From the NCBI GenBank assembly GCA_019918135.1, contig WBZZ01004691.1, forward strand, positions 40,001-104,000: DNA of 64,000 nt. Direction: 5' to 3'. This DNA is from Paulinella micropora (taxonomy: Eukaryota; Cercozoa; Imbricatea; Euglyphida; Paulinellidae). Position 1 is the stretch's first letter; every line of letters begins with the position of its first letter. Positions 53,243 through 63,968 of this stretch are shown piece by piece. The translations under genes and the position numbers were made by a program. A model generated the notes under the pieces. It was given only the letters and a program-made list of their open reading frames with translations, did no database searches and was not told where the DNA came from.

Positions 53243-54013
53243 ACTAGGGTGATTTCTTTCTGCTTTGCCACACAGGCAACAGAGTGAATTTTCACTGACC
53301 TGTCTCACACGGGGACGTCAGACGAAAACAAATACTCCAACACAGCTCCCTCATAACTCTTTCACAAAACAAATAATTTGATTGGTCTCAAGCAGGTGTC
53401 TCGTACCCTCTAGCCCAATCAGTATCTGTGTGCTCACAAGGAGACATCAGATACAAACTCTCTGTCGTTCTTGCTGTTCTCACACAGAGACCAAGAAGAA
53501 GGAGGTGGACAGAAGAGTGAAGGAACACACACAAAACACAAACAAGCATAGGGACAGGAGCACAACACTCTACCCTTCTAGTTTGTGCATTTATCTGCAT
53601 TATCTCACACATACGTCAGAGTATTTTTGCAAATCTCTGATCGTTTTCTAAAGGTAGGTCTGAGAACCTATCCGACCGACTGTCGACTTCTCAAGGAGAG
53701 CTTTTCTAGCTTCTCTATTACTATCTGTGTGTAGGTCCAAGTGCCTCATACTAGATACAATATAGAAAGGAAGGAGGAGAAAGTAATCTGAGTAAGGAGA
53801 ACAAGAAATCGGAGAAAGTCTCAAAGACTATTTTTCTCAAACAAAAACAAACATACAAACAGTGTTTCATAGAGGACGGGGAATCTCACTCTACCCTCTC
53901 TATTAGTTTCTCTCTTCACTAGTCAATCGACTGAAGGAGGAACAGAACACAAACGAACAAGAACCAAACATAGGAGCTGACACTGTCCTCCTGTTGATCA
54001 CTACTACGACATC
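53243..54013 (+). other. Leader (5'-UTR) of plus-strand family B element
   Basis: About 770 nt without a convincing frame. It is A-rich near the gag ATG. It should contain packaging signals, none of which I can identify. Confidence 0.6.
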
Positions 54014-56707
54014 ATGTCGACAGAGACCGCCGAAGTGAGTGAATTCTCGGAGGCAGATCAAAGAAGAGAAGAAGAAGAAGCAGGAGGAGGAGGAGGAAGA
54101 GGATTGAATGAAGGAGGAGGAGGAGGATTGAATGAAGGAGGAGGAGGAGATGAAGGAGTAGGAGGAGGAGTAGAAGAGGGCTGGGATGATGAAGGAAGAT
54201 ATGGAGGAGACAAAGATGAAGGAGGATTTGAACAAGAAGAGACGGGAGGAGGAGGAGCATATGGTAATCCCTTACCACCTGCCTACACGGGAGGAGGAGG
54301 ACGAAAAATGATCGACTTGATTCATAGTGATGGAGAGGAGATCACAGTGGAGGAACAACAGTGGGTGCAAGACCACTATGACCTCACTAAAGAAGAGTTT
54401 GATAACAAGATGAGGGGAGAGAAGGATACCTATGTGTGGATCCCTCAGGATCAAAGAAGAGAGAAAAGTCGTGCTAAAAAGGATGTCTATATCCTATTAT
54501 CAAACACAGCACAGCTCCTCGGCAAACTGGTCTCTGATCCAGAAGAGAGAAAGAAGATACAGCATATCAAGTTTGGGGACACACACACCCACCTTGAATT
54601 ACTCGATGCTATCTTTGGGGTGTACACTCAAACCCTGATTTGGGAACGTACATACGGCCCACGATGTGAGGGTCACCTCCAGTACACAAACCCAAGAGCA
54701 ACGGCCAGATTCCTCGCGACTGGTCAGGAGGCAGTCGATGTAACAAAAATGAAGACCAATCTGGGTTCGAAAAACTCGAGTGGCATATTTCATTTTTTTA
54801 CAATGGAAATAAAGGCCTTGGAAGAGGGGAAGGCAGAGATGGAAAAAAGCATTAAGGCAGCAGGAGAAACTCATCCTGTGATTGATGAGTTAGAGAAGAC
54901 CGACAGAGTTCTGACCAAGATCAGACTGTTGATGGGTGCGTTACTGCACAAGGAGGCATGGAAGAGATGGATTCCTACCAAGGATCACTCTGTCCTTAAA
55001 TCACTTAGTAACGCACCACCGGTCGCCAACAAAGCAGGTGTTGACCAATATGTGGAGAAATATAATTTTCTCAGATCTGCTTCTGAATTGGTGGCCTTTA
55101 TCACTCATGCTCAAAAGCTGGTGATATCTGAGAAGAAGAAGGCGAAAGAGAATGAGGAGTTCGAGAAGACGATGAGACTGGAAAGAATGAAAGCAAAAGT
55201 GAGTGGTGCAAAGACACACCCTCCGACATATTTGACCCCACCAGCTCCTGCCCCACCAGCCCCTGCACCCTCGGGCTCAACTACGGTGGTGGTCACAAAC
55301 ACGGAGAAGAAGGACAGACAGAACATCATAAATGCCTTCAAGGGGAAGAAAGGAGGAGTGGCAAGTCTCATGCTATATGCCAAGACGAGCTCAGATAAAG
55401 ACTCTGATGCTTCGCTTTTGAGCAAGCTCAAAGAGATCGATGCCTGCATGAAGGCTTTTCCTTGCGACGAAACGCAGGAATACGAGGCCCTTGTTACTGC
55501 TTTTGACCAATCTCTAGTCTCGGAGGGATTTGATCTGACACAGTACAAGTTTTTGAGAAAGAAGGAGGAGATTAAGAGAAACAATGCAACAGGCCTAGAC
55601 GCTCAGTGTGAACTGGCGGTGGCCACACTCATTTCATATTTTCAATCTCATGGATACCAGCATCTCTGCACTGTTACTCTCATAGGATTTGAAATCTTTG
55701 AGACAGTGGCGATGAGTTTGAGGAGTGCTGTTGGCTTGGCGGCGACCCTTACGGAGGTAGTTTCCTCCTATGGGCTATTCTATGGCCGCAAGTCGATCAT
55801 CCTCTATTTCTTTTCGGCGTTACACACAGTTAACCCGAGTAAGCTTACTCAGCTCATACAACAATGCTCGACGTTTAGCTCAGTGAAGTCCAAGAACTTC
55901 CTCGAGACACACGTGTTCGAAAATACAGTTCAAAGCGTTGCTCCGTCAGCACTGTTTCAAGAAGTGATGAGTGCATGCTCAAACATGGACTCGCTCACGG
56001 AGGCACATACGGCACAGGCAGGCGGTGTACCCGTTGGCGCACAAGCCACGTACACAAACAGAGTTGCCGGTTGGAAGAGACAGAGAGAGCCAGACCTGAA
56101 GACCGCATGTTGGAGGTGGTTCGCGGGCTTGCAGTGTAAGGCACAGATGGAGAACAGAGACTGCTTTTTCAATCATGATAGGCAGAACCCAACAGCAAGG
56201 GCAAATTTTCTGAGCAGGACGGAAGGCAAGGAACCGGGCCTTTTCAATATGCTTCAGATTGCCGCTGTGAACGAAGGTTGGTATGCCAATATGTGTGATG
56301 ATGAGGAGTTACGAGAGGCAATCATTACCTACATGAAGAGGATGAAGGAGAAGAAGGAGGAAAGGGAGAGACAAAAGAACTTAAAGGCCTCTCAAAGAGG
56401 ACGAGAAGGAGGAGCAGGAGCAGGAGGACGAGGAGGAGGAGGAGGAGGACGAGGACGAGGAACATGGAGAGGAGCCTCGAGGTGGCAGGGAACCCCTCAG
56501 AGAGGAAGAGGAGGAGGTCGGGGATATACCCCTTATGGAGGGAGAGCTGTTCGAGCTCCAGCCCCCCCACCCAGAGGAGGAGGAGGCTCGTGGGCAAGCT
56601 CCAACCCGAATTTCGGTCGAGCTCAGGCCTACAACACTGCCTCGGAGACCGATACGTCATCCTACCCGGACACTACTCAAGGTAATCGTTTCGAGGTGGT
56701 GGAATGA
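54014..56707 (+). CDS. Family B Gag, intact (CCCH finger plus RGG box)
   Basis: 897 residues from ATG 54014. Residues 1-95 are acidic and Gly-rich. A helical capsid-like region runs to ~620 (IQHIKFGDTHTHLELLDAIF, KRWIPTKDHSVLKSLSNAPP, a Pro-rich hinge with PAPAPPAPAPSGS at ~415-430, then GYQHLCTVTLIGFEIFETVA, SIILYFFSALHTVNPSKLTQ). A finger at 56108-56176 has spacing C-x8-C-x8-C-x3-H. Residues ~795-870 are an RGG box (GRGGGGGGRGRGTWRGASRW). The end is NRFEVVE, then UGA. There is no CCHC knuckle; CCCH plus RGG presumably binds element RNA. It is open throughout, unlike the gag of copies 1 and 2. Homology to those copies supports the assignment. Confidence 0.88.
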   Translation: MSTETAEVSEFSEADQRREEEEAGGGGGRGLNEGGGGGLNEGGGGDEGVGGGVEEGWDDEGRYGGDKDEGGFEQEETGGGGAYGNPLPPAYTGGGGRKMIDLIHSDGEEITVEEQQWVQDHYDLTKEEFDNKMRGEKDTYVWIPQDQRREKSRAKKDVYILLSNTAQLLGKLVSDPEERKKIQHIKFGDTHTHLELLDAIFGVYTQTLIWERTYGPRCEGHLQYTNPRATARFLATGQEAVDVTKMKTNLGSKNSSGIFHFFTMEIKALEEGKAEMEKSIKAAGETHPVIDELEKTDRVLTKIRLLMGALLHKEAWKRWIPTKDHSVLKSLSNAPPVANKAGVDQYVEKYNFLRSASELVAFITHAQKLVISEKKKAKENEEFEKTMRLERMKAKVSGAKTHPPTYLTPPAPAPPAPAPSGSTTVVVTNTEKKDRQNIINAFKGKKGGVASLMLYAKTSSDKDSDASLLSKLKEIDACMKAFPCDETQEYEALVTAFDQSLVSEGFDLTQYKFLRKKEEIKRNNATGLDAQCELAVATLISYFQSHGYQHLCTVTLIGFEIFETVAMSLRSAVGLAATLTEVVSSYGLFYGRKSIILYFFSALHTVNPSKLTQLIQQCSTFSSVKSKNFLETHVFENTVQSVAPSALFQEVMSACSNMDSLTEAHTAQAGGVPVGAQATYTNRVAGWKRQREPDLKTACWRWFAGLQCKAQMENRDCFFNHDRQNPTARANFLSRTEGKEPGLFNMLQIAAVNEGWYANMCDDEELREAIITYMKRMKEKKEERERQKNLKASQRGREGGAGAGGRGGGGGGRGRGTWRGASRWQGTPQRGRGGGRGYTPYGGRAVRAPAPPPRGGGGSWASSNPNFGRAQAYNTASETDTSSYPDTTQGNRFEVVE

Positions 56708-56713
56708 CTGGAG
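56705..56713 (+). promoter_or_regulatory. UGA-CUG gag/pol read-through site
   Basis: FEVVE-UGA-CUG-GAG; pol continues in the same frame without a stop. UGA-CUG is close to the UGA-CUA leaky context seen in copy 1. Confidence 0.7.
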
Positions 56714-58205
56714 GGGGAAGAAGAGAGGAAGGAGAAGACTGTGAAGTTTAACCCTAAAGTCACAGTGCTTTCTAATGCTGTTGTGCAGACTGGGCCAACG
56801 CTTCCTCTATGTGAAAACAAAGATGTGGGTACACAGAGACTGCAGCCCCAAGGTAGTCTCATACCCGTTCATACAGCACGGTTACCAATGATAACTGATG
56901 CAAATAGGAAGGCGAGACTTGCGATGGAGGCGAGGAGGCCAATGGCAGACGTATCGCCTCGGCCAAGCAAACAACCACGAACAGACTCAATGTCTACGGT
57001 CGCGGCGGGTGGCGAGCAAAAAGACAATGTGTGTACTCAAGTACCACAAGACAATGTCGCTCAACTAGTAAACGCACCAGTACCGCAGAATAATAACAAT
57101 GTTAATGAGGTGAAGCAGGAGGAGAAGGAGGAGTTGAAAAACTTAGAGACAAGACTCCAAAATTTGGAACGTAAAGTTCTTGTTCTCGCAGCCAATATAC
57201 ACAGGCCCGATGCTCTGTGTTATACGGAACTTTATTGTGAAACATTGAAGACAATATTAAAAGTTGGCAATGATACGATGGCGAATATTAATATTGTCGG
57301 CCGGAAGTTTTTAAATCGATACCGGGACTGGGTGGACGGAAATATGAAAAAGTCAACGGGCACTCTCAAAGGAGTGAGCAGCAGGACGGATATCACGGGA
57401 ATCATCACACTGACCTTTAAATTGAAATCCGCACGAGTATACCGTATGGACCTCTATGTCGTCCCCGGTTACCACGGGTCAATATTACTATCGTATGACC
57501 AATTGGCTACGATGGGGGCTGTGATTGATTGCGCCGCACGGCGAGTGATATATGGAGTAAAAAGAGGAGAAAAGAACGATATTGATCCCTTCAACGCTAC
57601 TGACTCTTATGAGGCTTATGAGCTGAGTCTAGCGACTGATCACAAAAAGATGGCCATCGCACATGAGGCACTTGAGGTGTACGTTCACCCCCATGTCGTA
57701 AGACCGGATAAACTGTCCTGGACCGACAATTGGGAATCCCAAGTGTGCACTGTCACAGTTCCGACATGCCATTGGGACAAAAAGTCTATTGATGACTTAA
57801 TCGAGAAGCGAAAGGAGGAGATTATATGTGTCGCACAAAGAAGCCCGTCGTTGGCGAGATTCGCGGAAGGAGTAGGAACAGATGTCCATATTACTAACGG
57901 ATACTGTTTCCATGCGAAAGTAGGAGAAGAAAAAAGGGAGGCGTTTGTACCAAGGAGAACGGGGCGAATCACGGATACTCCACCAGAAACTATTAAAAGT
58001 TTTATTACTGATTTCTGGGGTGACGAGCCCACGTGGCCCCGTTCACTGTCTGAAGTGAAGAAATGCTTACGGACTTTATTCGAAAATAATAAGCCGTATA
58101 CTATTATCCTGCCATGTAATGAGAAGGCGATATGGGCGCAGGAAATAAGGAACCGGCTTATTGATCATCCTATACCGGTACCCTCTCGCAAGCAACAGCT
58201 AGTGG
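56708..58205 (+). CDS. Family B Pol N-terminus with protease, truncated
   Basis: Frame continuous with gag after UGA, open for ~500 codons to 58243; the last ~12 codons lie beyond the break. A basic, disordered start (RPMADVSPRPSKQPRTDS) is followed by a coiled coil (EEKEELKNLETRLQNLERKV). The retropepsin-like domain has LKVGNDTMANINIVGRKF (DTM codons 57272-57280), GITGI..TFKLKSARVYR-like beta strands, ILLSYDQLATMGAVIDCAA and RVIYG. Then KSFITDFWGDEPTWPRSLSE and RLIDHPIPVPSRKQQLVV. The truncation removes RT onward, so no complete Pol can be made. There is no ATG after the UGA, which fits expression only by read-through. Confidence 0.82.
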
Positions 58206-58740
58206 TGCATATATATATAATAACCTGTCGTCGGTTTCCATAAATACATTTACTTGTTGTGAAGACATACCCTTGTATAAATCGGTATCATTTAATACAG
58301 TGTCAGGTGATCAGCTCTGACTACTATATCCGAAGTTGGGTTGAGTGCGCCCTAACCTTGCGATATGCCGATATAAGTAGAGATCGATGGAATCTGGTGT
58401 AGCAATTCATGTTATTAATATATCAGTTCCTTTGATGGGACTGTAGAGTCTTTAATGAGATCATCATTCTGGTACTAATTCGGGTCGTATTCAGGAAACA
58501 CCATCGCTCACTCAAATAGCGATCCCGTAACGGTGCTGTTTCGTTGCCGTCTCGTCTGTCTCTGTCAAAGCAAGAGAATAGAATGCCTATATTTTTTTTC
58601 CTCAGCTGTGTCTTGTTAATGTCTAGAAGAATGAATGCTGTAGTAGCTTTAATATCTAAGTAAGGTTGTCGGGACGATATTGGATCAATGCTATGTTCGC
58701 AATCGATCAGGTCCACAATACTTATAGAGAAAAAAATACT
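58206..58740 (-). other. Family B 3' non-coding region, copy 3
   Basis: Matches 36495-37030 of copy 1 (GTCGGTTTCCATAAATACAT, CCGAAGTTGGGTTGAGTGCG). The part next to the LTR is missing. A ~97-codon minus-strand frame (58423-58716) is probably chance. Confidence 0.6.
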
Positions 58741-58901
58741 TACTATAGACGCCGTTTACGCGCGCGGACTCCTTTACCTGGTGGAGGACCTCCAACCAAA
58801 GTTAAGTCTAAGGTAGACTGTTCGAGGACGTCCCAAATTTTGTGAGGGATTGCGCCTTGTGCCAAGTCAACAGGAATGTCTAGCACCCCTCGTGGTAGTG
58901 C

Positions 58902-59714
58902 TTATATGGTCCACGCGGTATGATCTTTATCTGTAGGAGATATGGTGTCATCCCATGTCTCAAGTTTCTTGGCGTCTTTATATACTGGAAGGTATTGTCT
59001 TACTTTAGGATCTTCCACTGGATCCAGACTCCTCCTGAAATATAAGACTGGTTGTGTGATTTGTGCCGCAGTCGAAATTTGATTCGATCGTGTATGGCGT
59101 TTGTGAGTTACTGCCATGACTCTCATAAGATATAAATCTGAGATTGTGTCATCGGCTATGTGTTGGGCCGCAGGCCTCACCAAGTAAAAAGCGTCTTTGG
59201 CCCATGAAATATGTCCAATCGCATCTCCTTCTTTCCAACTAGGGTGAACGAGAGTGTCATTGCCCGCGCGAGGGTCTTGATCTCCATCATCGCTCCCCTC
59301 TTGATGGACTCCTTGCGAACGTGCCGTCCTTATCGCCTTTCTTGGTCGGTCGTAGATAAGGTCATTTTGCGCTCTCCTTATTTGCGCCTCCGTGAACTTT
59401 CCTTCCGGCACGTTCGACTCCACCCTTTTGCGGGTCTGAGTCCCCGCCGCGCTTTTGCGGTCGGTGGCCCGCTTGTTCTCCAGCTCAGCCTCCTCCTTCT
59501 CCGTAATTGGTGCCCTGTAGGCATCCCATTCCGAGATATCCTCCTTACGGATTGGTGGGACCTCTTGAAAGTCAGCCTCCATCCGTTTGAGTGCTTGATC
59601 AACGGACTTATCTTCAAGTAGGAAGGGATCATACTTAATCAGCCTTCGTACATTAACTATTTCAACTTTCCCTCTGCCCCTGATTTTATAATTCAAAGGC
59701 CCCATCTGTTCCAT
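58902..59714 (-). pseudogene. Family B GPY/F module and Pol tail, copy 3
   Basis: 270-residue frame from the GPY/F part (MEQMGPLNYKIRGRGKVEIV) through RRAQNDLIYDRPRKAIRTAR, HPSWKEGDAIGHISWAKDAF, DDTISDLYLMRVMAVTHKRH and RQYLPVYKDAKKLETWDDTI to TAA 58904-58902; copy 1 has CAA there and reads on to KGVRARKRRL. It is the best copy of the middle of the tail. The upstream TGG to TGA change separates it from integrase. Confidence 0.75.
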
Positions 59715-61520
59715 GATATGGTATGGTCCTTTTCAGTGGAGGAACAGCTTCGAGCTGACTCCCTGAGAAACCCGAGGATGGTACAATATCCCCGACCTGA
59801 AATCTGACTCGATCCAGGTGTGCCTGCCTGACACCTTCAGCATCAGTCTTCCTGCGCTCCGCCTCCCTATGCGCCTGTACTATTTGCTCCGCCTCCATCT
59901 TCGCCCGAAGTCTCACCCCAAACAGCTCATCCTGATCTGCCTATGAATCTTTGGGTGCAGCAGTGAGGCTGGGATGGCGGGCTCACGCCCATATACCAAT
60001 TGGTATGGCGAGACGGAACCTTTTGAACCACCTAACGCTGTAGAGGGTAGGCAATTCATAGCAAAGGCAAACGAGGATGCTGCCTCCACCCATGCCTTTT
60101 GATTCTCCTTCTTCATACAATACATCTTCAGCGCGGCCTTGAGGGGTCTATGCACCCGCTCTATCTTGCCGTTCGCTCTGGGGTTATAGGCGGTGACATA
60201 TTGCCATTTCATGCCGTAATATGCAGATAGCTTGTCGATGACTTCATTATTAAAGTCAGAGCCTCGATCTGAGCATATTTTTCTCGGCACCCCAATCTGT
60301 GAGATGATACTGTCAATCAACGCCTTGGCTTTTGTTTCGCCCGTAACGTCTTTGACTGGGACCACCCATACATAGTTGGTGGCTCTGTCTATGGCAGTTA
60401 GCAGGTATCTGTAACCTTCCGTCGTGACCAGGAAAGGTCCTACATGATCGGTGCGTAAGAACTCAAACATTCCTAAATGTAAAGGAAAAGTCCCGATCAG
60501 GCCAAAATTCGCCTTCAATGGTGTTTTGGATGTCTTGCATGGGATGCATGCATTGACCCGTTCATCAATATTCTCCTTCATCTTCTTCCACCAGAATCGT
60601 CTCGAAATGAACATATGCGTTCTCTGTCGGCCCGGGTGCGCCAGTAGTGGGCAGTTATGAGCAGCGACAAAAATGATGTGTCTGAGTTTCTCAGGAACCC
60701 AGAGAGTCCATTTGTCTGGTTGTGATGCATAGCGCCCGTGTTGGCCTTTGTACCACAAGAGACCGTCTCTCCACCCCATCTCCTTCTGTTGCTCCTTAAT
60801 CTCCTTCGTCATTTCCAGCTCGTTCGGGTTCGTGCATAGCTGTATTAGCTCTTTGAACTCCGGATCGAGAGCCTGTTGCTGTCTCCATGCAGTGGGTGAG
60901 GCTATATGGATAGTCCCATCCTCTAGCTGCACTCCTATCCTCTCAGGGTTTTCGTCTAACTCCTCCTTGTTCTCCTGCGGGGGTTCCGCATATGCTTCTT
61001 GCTTAATCTCTTCTTGTTTTATCTCCGCCTTCATATTCTCATATGCTTCATAGGACCACTCAGCATCCTCGAGGACATGTGCTGTACAACATATCCCATG
61101 ATCCGAACCTTGCGGGCTATGACGTAGACCCGATCGGTTATATCGGACCCCTCTCGCCATCTGCATCGACTCGATATGATGCACTTCGTATGTGCAGTCT
61201 GGGGATAGATCCTCCATTTCTGCTGATGATACGAGAGCTGCCACTTCTGAGTGAAACTCTAGCCTGGAGAGGCTGTCAGCGACAACATTTCGCTTGCCGG
61301 GTAGATGGACCATTGTAAAATTGAAACATGACAAGAATGCCTGCCATCTCGCTAGACGGCCAGTCTGTTCATGATTCATCAGCCATAGTAAATTCTGGTG
61401 ATCAGTCTTTACTATAAACTGAGGTCCACCCCATAAATACTCTCTCAACAGTTTGAGGGCCCAGACCACCGCCAGTGCCTCTCTCTGTCTCTTACAATAG
61501 TTTCGCTCCGCCGAGCACAA
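59715..61520 (-). pseudogene. Family B RNase H end and integrase, copy 3
   Basis: 535-residue frame (59913-61520): REALAVVWALKLLREYLWGG, KTDHQNLLWLM, LPGKRNVVADSLSR, then the zinc finger HPGRQRTHMF..CIPCKTSK and the D, D, E residues of the integrase core. The C-terminal end is broken as in copy 2 (MSCLG stop, small deletion, TGA in HWKGPY). Confidence 0.88.
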
Positions 61521-62549
61521 CTTTCTACTGAAAACATGATTGGGCGCAACTTTTTCTCCTCATCTTCCTGTTGTAAGACTGCGCCGATCGCGAACTTTGA
61601 TGCGTCTGTGTCGACTACGAATTGCATCGAAAAGTCGGGCATCATCAGCACGAGTCCGCCATCCTTCGGATCTTTATAAATGAGATCTTTGAGCGTGTTG
61701 TACGCTTCTAAGGCTTCATCATCCCACTTCTCAAATCACCGAAGTCGATCATTCTCTCCAACTTAGCCCGAGTTGCAACCCAAGTGGGTATGAACTGGCT
61801 GTAATATTGCGCCATCGCAAGAAATGAGTGCAGCTCTGTGCGATTCTTTGGCATCTGCTGGCTCATGATCTCCTCCCTCTTCTCTTTGGATATCGAGACT
61901 CTATTGTAAGAGATTTCGTACCCCAAATATGTCACGCTTGTCTTTGCGAGTTGAGATTTCTTCAAATTACATTTCAGGCCAAATAGTTTGATACGCCTGA
62001 AAATATCTGTTAGATGGTCGATGTGCTCTTCCATCGTAATGGAGTACACGATAATGTAATCGATGTTACAAAATGCGTACTCTCCCGCCTTCTGTCCTCT
62101 TCTCCTCATGAAACCTCCCTCTGTCTGGTCATCATATTTGCTACTCAGCATGCTTTGCATCGCTTTCTGAAAGAGTCCCGGGGCCTGTTTGAGTCCCATC
62201 GGAAGCACCTTCCACTGATATATCTCCATTCCTACTACAAATGCAGTCAGCCATCTGGATTTTTCATCCAGTGGAATTTGCCAGAAGCTATTCTTCAGAT
62301 CAATGACTGAGTATAGCTTGGCGTTCCGCAATACTCGCATTCCTTCTTCAAGAGTAGGTAATGGATTTCGTTCCTCCTCTAAAATTTTATTGACGCGGGC
62401 ATAGTTAACCGTTAAGCGCCACTCTCCTCCCGGTTTAGGCATCAGTCTCGGTTGGGAAACTATTGGAGATGTCGATCTCTGAATGAAATCCTCATCGAGT
62501 AACTGTCGTGCTTGTTCTTCTGCGATCTTTGTTTCATGTATAGTATTAC
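61521..62549 (-). pseudogene. Family B reverse transcriptase, copy 3
   Basis: 244-residue frame 61708-62442, same length as in copy 2, with the same NIDYIIVYS catalytic loss, the same 1-nt deletion (about 61734) and the same break at the start of RNase H (about 61530). A few substitutions separate the two copies (for example QMPKNR here and QRPKNR in copy 2). Confidence 0.88.
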
Positions 62550-63968
62550 TCAGATTTGCCCGTCATGGCGCCGGGGAAGGCTCAGCACCTGGTATTTTAC
62601 AAATAACCGCGGTGAAGTCTTCCGGCCTGACACCTCCCGCTTGAGGGGGTCAAAAATCATTTTGTTCGCCTTCAATCTCTCTTTCAAAACCTCTTTCTCC
62701 TTCTCTGCACCTGCTCCTCCTGCCAATTTCTCGTCTATCGCCGCCTTAAACTCCTCCTCTGACATTCTCTTGTGATGCTTGAGGGGTGCTCTGTCCTCCT
62801 CCAAGCCCAACTCTTCTTCTGATGTATCGTCCATTCCTGTTTTTTCATATGTGGCAGTGTCTGGTTCGTCGTCCTCCGCCAGACCTACAAACATATCTAT
62901 TAATCTCGCATATTGCAACGGAGCTTTTCGGGTGTAGAAACCATCGAAGCATGCGAATGCTTGAGGAATCAATTTCAACTTGTCCTGGTCTCTGAGCTTC
63001 CGCTTGTATGCACTGCTCTGCTCATGAGTCCCGAGACGACAAGCCACCACTAAGTGCTGCTTCCATGAGGACACCGGTATCGGATGATCAATAAGCCGGT
63101 CCCGTATCTCCTGCGCCCATATCGCCTTCTCATTGTACGGGAGTATAACCGTATATGGTTTATTGTTTGCAAAAAGAGTGCGCAGGCACTTTTTCACTTC
63201 TGTCAGTGAGCGCTGCCACGTAGGCTCGTCACCCCAGAATTCAGTAATAAAGCTTTTAATATCTTCTGCCGGGATATCAGGGAGTCGTCCCCTTCTCCTC
63301 GGTATAAACTCCTGTCTGTCCTTCTCTTCCACCTTTACGTGAAAGCAATACCCGTTGGTAATATATACATCGGCCCCTGCTCCTTCTCCAAATCTCGCCA
63401 GCGATGGGCACCTTTTTCCCATGCATATAATCTCCTCTTTCCTCTTTTCAATGAGATCGTCTATCGACTTTTTATCCCATTGTGTAGGGACTGTAGCCGT
63501 ATAGACCTCCGCCTGTCTCTTGTCTGACATGGTTAAACCATCTTTAGACACCGCGTCCGTTGGCATATATGCCTCATATGCGTGTGTAATGGCCACCTGT
63601 TTCCCTTTCGATGCTACCCCTAGGTGTAGGGCATCGTATGAGTCAATAGCATGGAGAGAGTCGACAGTATATTCTTCTCCTGGCTCTACGCCGTATATAA
63701 CTCTTTTGGCGGCGCAATCAATCACTACGTTCATTGTTGCCAGTTGGTCGTACGACAAAAGAACAGATCCGTGGTATTCGGGGACAACGTACAAGTCCAC
63801 TCGATATACTCGTCCGGATTTCAATTTAAAATTTAAAGTGATGATGCCCGTTATATCCGTCCGACTACTAACTTCTTTCAAGGTGCCCGATGATTTTTTC
63901 ATATTAGTTTCCAACCACGCATGGTGTTTCGTTGTAAATTTCCGGCCGACAATATTAATATTCGCCAT
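62550..63968 (-). pseudogene. Family B Pol N-terminus with protease, copy 3
   Basis: 472-residue frame from NDTMANINIVGRKF (DTM at 63974-63966) through the protease (VLLSYDQLATMNVVIDCAA), KEEIICMGKRCPSLARFGEG, ITEFWGDEPTWQRSLTEVKK, RLIDHPIPVSSWKQHLVV and YTRKAPLQYARLIDMFVGLA to KEKEVLKERLKANKMIFDPL, where a frameshift shared with copy 1 ends the frame. It is the longest open version of this region. The part upstream lies beyond the window. Confidence 0.82.

Larger units (their letters stand above)
52988..58205 (+). mobile_element. Family B-like gypsy element, plus strand, 3'-truncated
   Basis: 5' LTR (52988-53227), primer-binding site, long leader, intact gag, UGA and the protease part of pol. 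It ends at about 58205 within the stretch IPVPSRKQQLVV, where it meets the 3' non-coding part of copy 3 on the opposite strand. Its proteins differ clearly from copies 1-3, so it is a second subfamily. RT, RNase H, integrase and the 3' LTR are missing. Confidence 0.85.

Noticed and set aside
58423-58716. Third ORF or envelope gene in the family B 3' region
   Set aside because: No signal peptide, transmembrane segment or glycoprotein motif, and the frame is not intact in copy 1.
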